Of a stretch of DNA of 12,832 nucleotides, positions 12,517-12,832 are shown one piece after another; position 1 is the stretch's first letter, and each line of letters opens with the position of its first letter. The position numbers were made by a program, and so were the translations under genes. The notes under the pieces are model-generated. The model made no database searches. It had not been told where the DNA came from and worked only from the letters and a program-made list of their open reading frames with translations. This DNA comes from Ruminococcus sp. (GTDB lineage: Bacteria; Bacillota; Clostridia; Oscillospirales; Ruminococcaceae). Location: contig JAHZHC010000002.1 in the NCBI GenBank assembly GCA_019420505.1, positions 181,135 to 193,966 of the forward strand, written 5' to 3'.

Positions 12517-12832
12517 ATGAAAAAACAACTAATTATTATTTATCTAATATCAATATGCTTATCTTCCTGTTCTCAGACACCTGACAATATACAAGGCAAC
12601 AATCATAATGTTGATTTGAATTCAGAAAATAATAAAGTTTCTGTTAAACATATTCTCGACGACTTTGACGAAGCTTTTGAAACCAAATATACAAAATTCA
12701 GTCTTCCCGAAAAATCCAAGATAATTATTAATCAGCCTGAGGAAGTTTGCGATCTTGAACTCAAATACGTCAATGCAGATAAAAGTATGGACTGGTTAAA
12801 GGAAAGGGTGTATAAACTTGCTGATATTTTTA
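12517..12832 (+). CDS. Second tandem lipoprotein, cut by window end
   Basis: The visible 105 residues begin MKKQLIIIYLISICLSSC, a lipoprotein signal with Cys18 in LSSC, followed by an Asn-rich linker and the shared domain described for the first lipoprotein (HILDDFDEAFETKYTKFSLP). ATG at 12517 has AAAGGTG upstream. No stop is reached; the gene continues beyond the window. Its codons use somewhat more C and G at third positions (CTC GAC GAC, TTC AGT CTT CCC) than the first copy, so the pair diverged some time ago or has different origins. Confidence 0.8.
   Translation, partial: MKKQLIIIYLISICLSSCSQTPDNIQGNNHNVDLNSENNKVSVKHILDDFDEAFETKYTKFSLPEKSKIIINQPEEVCDLELKYVNADKSMDWLKERVYKLADIF

Noticed and set aside
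10292..12832. Toxin-antitoxin, bacteriocin or anti-phage defence system in the accessory part
   Set aside because: No nuclease, toxin, transporter, processing enzyme or CRISPR repeat motif is visible; lipoproteins and a secreted protein alone do not support it.

Overview
The window looks like a chromosomal segment of a low-GC, spore-forming Clostridia member, most plausibly Oscillospiraceae/Ruminococcus-like. The reasons are a FabK-type enoyl-ACP reductase in a fab cluster, a gpr spore germination protease, strong AGGAGG ribosome sites, TTGACA/TATAAT promoters and U-tract terminators. The family placement is inference; I could not run a taxonomic search.

Left part (44-5643): a divergent fatty-acid synthesis locus. 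Leftward run fabH, a small unrecognised ORF without a normal start codon, fabK, a zinc-dependent phospholipase C-like gene, and fabG. Rightward run fabD and aroK (shikimate kinase). The usual Firmicutes order fabH-acpP-fabK-fabD-fabG is disturbed: no acpP is visible, the small ORF sits in its slot, and fabD has its own divergent promoter with a leader of about 210 nt. That leader carries a Spo0A-box-like sequence and a perfect 12-bp palindrome. A 20-bp perfect inverted repeat closes the aroK unit.

Middle (5695-9166): three leftward genes: a membrane-anchored zinc-ribbon protein, an orphan ABC-type solute-binding lipoprotein, and gpr. The first two have consensus sigma-A-type promoters. Upstream of gpr is a second copy of the same 10-base Spo0A-like word.

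Then rightward rpsT (ribosomal protein S20), with a structured leader whose loop could pair with the ribosome binding site, and tRNA-Pro(CGG), each with its own promoter and terminator. Directly after the tRNA CCA lies a repeat head (GTCTTAGCGCAGAC...) that also occurs directly after the fabG stop codon at the left edge, so it seems to be a dispersed repeat attached to gene 3' ends.

Right part (about 9950-12832): an AT-rich accessory region after the tRNA. It holds a small Cys-containing protein, a start-less coding remnant overlapping a very strong ribosome site with a three-codon minigene, a small secreted protein, and two tandem paralogous lipoproteins, the second cut by the window end. 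None of these has a function I can name. No mobile-element gene, CRISPR array or recognisable defence system is present.
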